This document shows positions 5,332-7,233 of a stretch of DNA of 7,233 nt, piece by piece. The notes beneath the pieces are model-generated. The model did not search any database. It was not told where the DNA came from and saw only the letters and a list, made by a program, of their open reading frames with translations. A program made the position numbers and the translations under genes. The stretch spans positions 1 to 7,233 of the forward strand of contig JBOGWY010000067.1 in NCBI GenBank assembly GCA_050694015.1, read 5' to 3'. The number at the start of each line of letters is the position of its first letter. Position 1 is the stretch's first letter. Origin of the DNA: JBOGWY01 sp050694015. Its GTDB lineage: Bacteria; Actinomycetota; CADDZG01; WHSQ01.

Positions 5332-6129
5332 CTAGCCCGCGAGGCGTGCCTTCACCACTATCGACTTCGCCACCCGGCCCTGATCCTCGAGCGGGATCAG
5401 TTTGCGCATCAGGGCGATCAGCTCGTCGGTGAAGAGCGGGTAGAGCGCACACTCGTCCACGCCCCACGGCCGTCTGACGGGCACCTCGACGTCTATGAAT
5501 CCGGCCTTCCCTAGTTTCTCGACGAAGTCACGCTCCGCCAGTGCTCCCGACACTCAGCCGGCCCACGCGGCCGGGTGGGTCATCACCTCCGGTGGCAACA
5601 CGTTCTCGTCGACGGTGAGGTCCGATACGCAGAAGCGCCCGCCCGGCCGCAGCACCCGTGCGCATTCCCGGAGCACGCGAGCCTTCCTCGCGGACAGATT
5701 GATGACACCGTTGGAGACCACGTAGTCCACCGAGTTGTCGGGGAGCGGGATCGCTTCCATCTCGCCTTCGAGCAACTCGACGTTGTCTAGCCCCGCGTCC
5801 GCCGCGGCCTTCGTGGTCTTCTCGAGCATCTCCGGCAGGAAGTCGAGTGCGATCACCTTGCCGGTCGGCCCGGTGCGCTGCGCCGCGATCACGGTGTCGA
5901 TGCCGGCGCCGCTGCCGATGTCGAGGATCACATCGCCCGGCTCGATGTCGGCGTAACGGAGATGGTTGTTCACGCCGAGCGCGCGGCTGCTCGCGGACTG
6001 TGGCACACACGCGAGCTCGTCGCCGGAGTAGAGCATCGTGGCAACCGCGCTCGAGTCCTCGTCGATGCCCCTGTAGGCGTCGCGCACGAGCGACTTCAGC
6101 TCGTCGGAATGCATCAGGTCCTGAGCCAT
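5332..6129 (-). CDS. ArsM-like SAM methyltransferase, probable selenoprotein (in-frame TGA)
   Basis: Read through one TGA, this is a 265-residue class I SAM-dependent methyltransferase of the arsenite-methyltransferase-like group, the normal family length. Motif I is LDIGSGAG (69-76), the acidic ribose-binding residue D96 is in VIALDFLPEM, and GEMEAIPLPDNSVDYVVSNGVINL (in part) and RVLRPGGRF follow. After HPAAWAG the frame meets TGA at residue 192, then continues without shift as VSGALAERDFVEKLGKAGF. Relatives have cysteine here (WxxC(V/I)xGAL), the residue matching the arsenic-binding C206 of human AS3MT. I therefore read it as selenocysteine. The other two AS3MT cysteines are absent (SNCVINL is SNGVINL; the YGCG region is ALGVNN), so the substrate may not be arsenite. 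AGGGGA precedes the ATG by 5 bases. It is third in an operon after sigma and anti-sigma genes. The alternative is a nonsense mutation or sequencing error. Confidence 0.8.
5520..5540 (-). promoter_or_regulatory. Candidate bacterial SECIS hairpin
   Basis: In the mRNA, TGGCGGAG and CTTCGTCG pair (8 bp, including G-U pairs) around the loop CGTGA. Counting from the UGA, the stem begins at nt 14 and the loop spans 22-26 with G at loop position 2 (nt 23). Known bacterial SECIS elements recruit SelB with a short stem, a small apical loop having G in its first two bases, and the loop about 16-37 nt after the UGA; this hairpin meets each of these. It also encodes part of the conserved protein, as bacterial SECIS elements do. 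Confidence 0.55.
5554..5556 (-). other. In-frame TGA, candidate selenocysteine codon
   Basis: TGA lies between the codons for HPAAWAG and VSGALAERDF and replaces a cysteine conserved in the family. Both sides stay in the same frame and match the family, so no frameshift is needed. A GTG follows directly, but no Shine-Dalgarno precedes it, so separate initiation of the 73-residue C-terminal part is unlikely. Confidence 0.7.
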
Positions 6130-6138
6130 CTGGGTCCC

Positions 6139-6363
6139 CTAGAGCTGCTCGAGGAAACCGGTCAGACGCTCTCTGGTCTGATCCGGCAGGTCGTCGTACG
6201 CGTGCGAGCCCATGAACCGACGCAGCTCGTCGGCGAACTCGGCTTCGCCGCAGCAGCGCTTGCACACGCTCAGGTGCTCTTCGATCGCATGCTTGTCCGC
6301 TTCGCCCACGGAACCATCGAGGTATTCCCAGAGGTGGCGAACGGCATCATCACAGCTGATCAT
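6139..6363 (-). CDS. ZAS-family zinc-binding anti-sigma factor (RsrA-like)
   Basis: This is a 74-residue soluble anti-sigma factor. It carries the zinc anti-sigma motif H30-x3-C34-x2-C37 in EEHLSVCKRC, plus an N-terminal C4 that would complete the zinc site as in RsrA, and an extra C38. The N-terminal helix AVRHLWEYLDG matches the sigma-binding region of this family. There is no membrane segment, so it acts in the cytoplasm; in RsrA, disulfide stress oxidises the cysteines, releases zinc and frees the sigma factor. The ATG overlaps the sigma-gene stop as ATGA and has GAGGAGA about 5 bases upstream, so the two proteins are made together. It ends 9 bases before the methyltransferase ATG. Redox sensing is inferred from the motif and not proven here. 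Confidence 0.88.
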   Translation of the reverse strand: MISCDDAVRHLWEYLDGSVGEADKHAIEEHLSVCKRCCGEAEFADELRRFMGSHAYDDLPDQTRERLTGFLEQL

Positions 6364-7040
6364 CGTGTCTCCTCTTCCAGTAACCCGTTCCTCTCGGCGT
6401 ACTCCCACATCGTCTTCTCGAACAGCTTGCGTCCTCGGTGGAGCCGCGCCAGCACGGTCCCGAGCGGCGCGTCGGTGATCTTGGCGACCTCTTTGGTCGA
6501 GAACCCGTGCATGTGCACGAGCACGAGCGGGATCCGATACATCTCCGGCAGCAGCAACAGGACGCGGCGGACGTCGTTGCTCGCGAAGCGCTCGAGAAAG
6601 TCGATGTGCAGCGAGTCGGAGTACGGGAAGGGGTCCTCCGTCGCGATCTTCTTGTAGAGAGAGAAACGATCGACGTCTTCGACCGCGATCTTCTCGGGCT
6701 CCCGCGCACGGGCGCGTCCCAGATCGCGCGACGAGTTGACGAGGATCGAGACGAGCCACGCGGGGCCGGCGGCCGGATCCTCGAGCTGATCGAACTTCTG
6801 GTACGCCTTCATCAACGTCTCCTGCACCGCGTCCTCGGCGTCGTCCCCGACGAGCCGCCGGGCCACCGAGTAGAGCCGAGGGAGCTGCTCTTCGGCGAGG
6901 GCGCGGAACGCTTCCTTTTTGTCGACCGCTGTCGCAGATGCCAAAGATGTCCCTTTTCGAGAAGCGACGTTCATATGGGTAGACGATGCGTGACCCATAG
7001 TTATTGCATCGCGTGCGACACGCAATAAGTCTCGGGACAT
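6360..7040 (-). CDS. ECF sigma factor, SigR/SigH-like
   Basis: This 226-residue sigma-70-family regulator directs RNA polymerase to stress promoters. Region 2 spans about 45-112 (EEQLPRLYSVARRLVG, DAEDAVQETLMKAY, WLVSILVNSSRD) and binds core polymerase and the -10 element. Region 4 spans about 152-210 with the HTH GFSTKEVAKITDAPLGTVLA and RLHRGRKLF, which binds the -35. The end WEYAERNGLL resembles actinobacterial SigR proteins. Its gene is translationally coupled (ATGA) to a ZAS anti-sigma gene, which would hold it inactive until stress. The start is uncertain: ATG 7040 has AGGA six bases upstream, but the first ~40 residues are not conserved and in-frame ATGs occur at 6998 and 6974. Starting at 7040 leaves only 50 bases for two divergent promoters. 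Confidence 0.9.
   Translation of the reverse strand: MSRDLLRVARDAITMGHASSTHMNVASRKGTSLASATAVDKKEAFRALAEEQLPRLYSVARRLVGDDAEDAVQETLMKAYQKFDQLEDPAAGPAWLVSILVNSSRDLGRARAREPEKIAVEDVDRFSLYKKIATEDPFPYSDSLHIDFLERFASNDVRRVLLLLPEMYRIPLVLVHMHGFSTKEVAKITDAPLGTVLARLHRGRKLFEKTMWEYAERNGLLEEETR
6974..7028. repeat. Two adjacent inverted repeats at the sigma gene 5' end
   Basis: TATGGGT (6974-6980) pairs with ACCCATA (6993-6999) across 12 bases, and TTATTGC (7001-7007) pairs with GCAATAA (7022-7028) across 14. A third, inner repeat GCGTG/CACGC (7011-7015, 7019-7023) overlaps the second. They are more AT-rich than the surroundings and lie in the non-conserved N-terminal extension of the sigma gene; the first contains the alternative ATG at 6998 and ends next to that at 6974. 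They may be operators or leader hairpins. Confidence 0.45.
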
Positions 7041-7090
7041 CCGCCGTCCTAGCTCGTGAAGGCCCGCAGATCGAGAGCTGGAGGTGGTTG

Positions 7091-7233
7091 ATGTTCAAGC
7101 AGCTGATCGAAGTCAAGACGAGCGATCCCGACGCGCTCGTCGCCCACGTGAACACCTACGACCGTTCGTCGGCCGTGGGACTCAAGGACGTCGCGCTCTA
7201 CAAGGACCGTGGTCGGGAGGGTGTGTATTTCAT
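7091..7233 (+). CDS. Partial gene, possible small alpha/beta-barrel (ABM-like) protein
   Basis: An open frame of 47 codons runs off the window end. The ATG has an excellent Shine-Dalgarno (GGAGGTGG at 7080-7087), which makes the start convincing. The visible N-terminus (MFKQLIEVKTSDPDALVAHV, then DVALYKDRGREGVYF) has a strand-helix-strand pattern with charged surface positions and suggests a small dimeric ferredoxin-like protein such as an antibiotic-biosynthesis-monooxygenase-like domain, but too little is visible to be sure. It is divergent from the sigma gene with only 50 bases between the starts, so the two may share regulation. Confidence 0.6.
   Translation, partial: MFKQLIEVKTSDPDALVAHVNTYDRSSAVGLKDVALYKDRGREGVYF

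Noticed and set aside
5332..5553. A separate 73-residue gene starting at GTG 5553
   Set aside because: It begins directly after the TGA, lacks a ribosome site, and encodes the missing C-terminal part of the methyltransferase in the same frame. It is better joined by readthrough.
5554..5556. TGA as a sense codon through an alternative genetic code
   Set aside because: Several genes in the window end in TGA at their natural C-termini, including the recombinase and sigma factor, so TGA is a normal stop here.
5554..6129. Methyltransferase as a simple pseudogene
   Set aside because: Not excluded, but there is only one stop, no frameshift, intact motifs on both sides, and the stop lies exactly at a conserved cysteine with a suitable hairpin. 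Selenocysteine explains this better.
6139..7155. A 338-codon minus-strand reading frame spanning sigma and anti-sigma genes
   Set aside because: Only its last 74 codons (the anti-sigma protein) are real; the rest is out of frame with the conserved sigma domain and is low-complexity Arg-rich.

Overview
The window comes from a high-GC bacterium, most likely an actinobacterium or a close relative. The best clue is the pair at 6139-7040: a SigR/SigH-like ECF sigma factor overlapping by 4 bases a small soluble ZAS-type (H-x3-C-x2-C) anti-sigma factor, as in the actinobacterial SigR-RsrA systems. TGA is an ordinary stop codon here: the genes ending at 663, 2114, 3053 and 3404 (+ strand), and the XRE and sigma genes (- strand), all use it. 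No tRNA, rRNA or CRISPR array was seen.

Left part (1-3404) looks accessory. It holds an unrecognised HTH protein (109-663, +), then a convergent two-gene cassette on the minus strand: an XRE regulator and an MNT-like nucleotidyltransferase, overlapping by 4 bases and preceded by a perfect inverted repeat that lies on a -10-like box. This has the form of a toxin-antitoxin module. Next come a 60-residue membrane/coiled-coil protein (-) and a tyrosine recombinase (2118-3053, +). The recombinase is flanked on both sides by genes for two 64-residue acidic proteins that are 42/64 identical without gaps. A 13-bp perfect inverted repeat starts on the G of the recombinase ATG.

Middle part (3405-5331): a secreted LVIVD-repeat beta-propeller protein (+) faces a divergent cold-shock-domain protein (-), with a GC-rich hairpin between their ends.

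Right part (5332-7040, - strand) is the most notable: sigma factor, ZAS anti-sigma and an ArsM-like SAM-dependent methyltransferase form a compact operon. The methyltransferase reading frame is interrupted by one in-frame TGA. The TGA sits where this family has a conserved cysteine, the frame continues without any shift into the missing C-terminal domain, and a hairpin resembling a bacterial SECIS element lies 14-34 nt downstream. I read it as a selenocysteine-containing methyltransferase, probably under redox or thiol-stress sigma control. A divergent partial gene starts at 7091 and runs off the window.

How the genes may work together (inference): the sigma/anti-sigma pair would sense thiol oxidation or metal stress and control its own operon, including the Sec methyltransferase. 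The left side is a mobile or defence-type patch carrying its own recombinase and a probable toxin-antitoxin pair.
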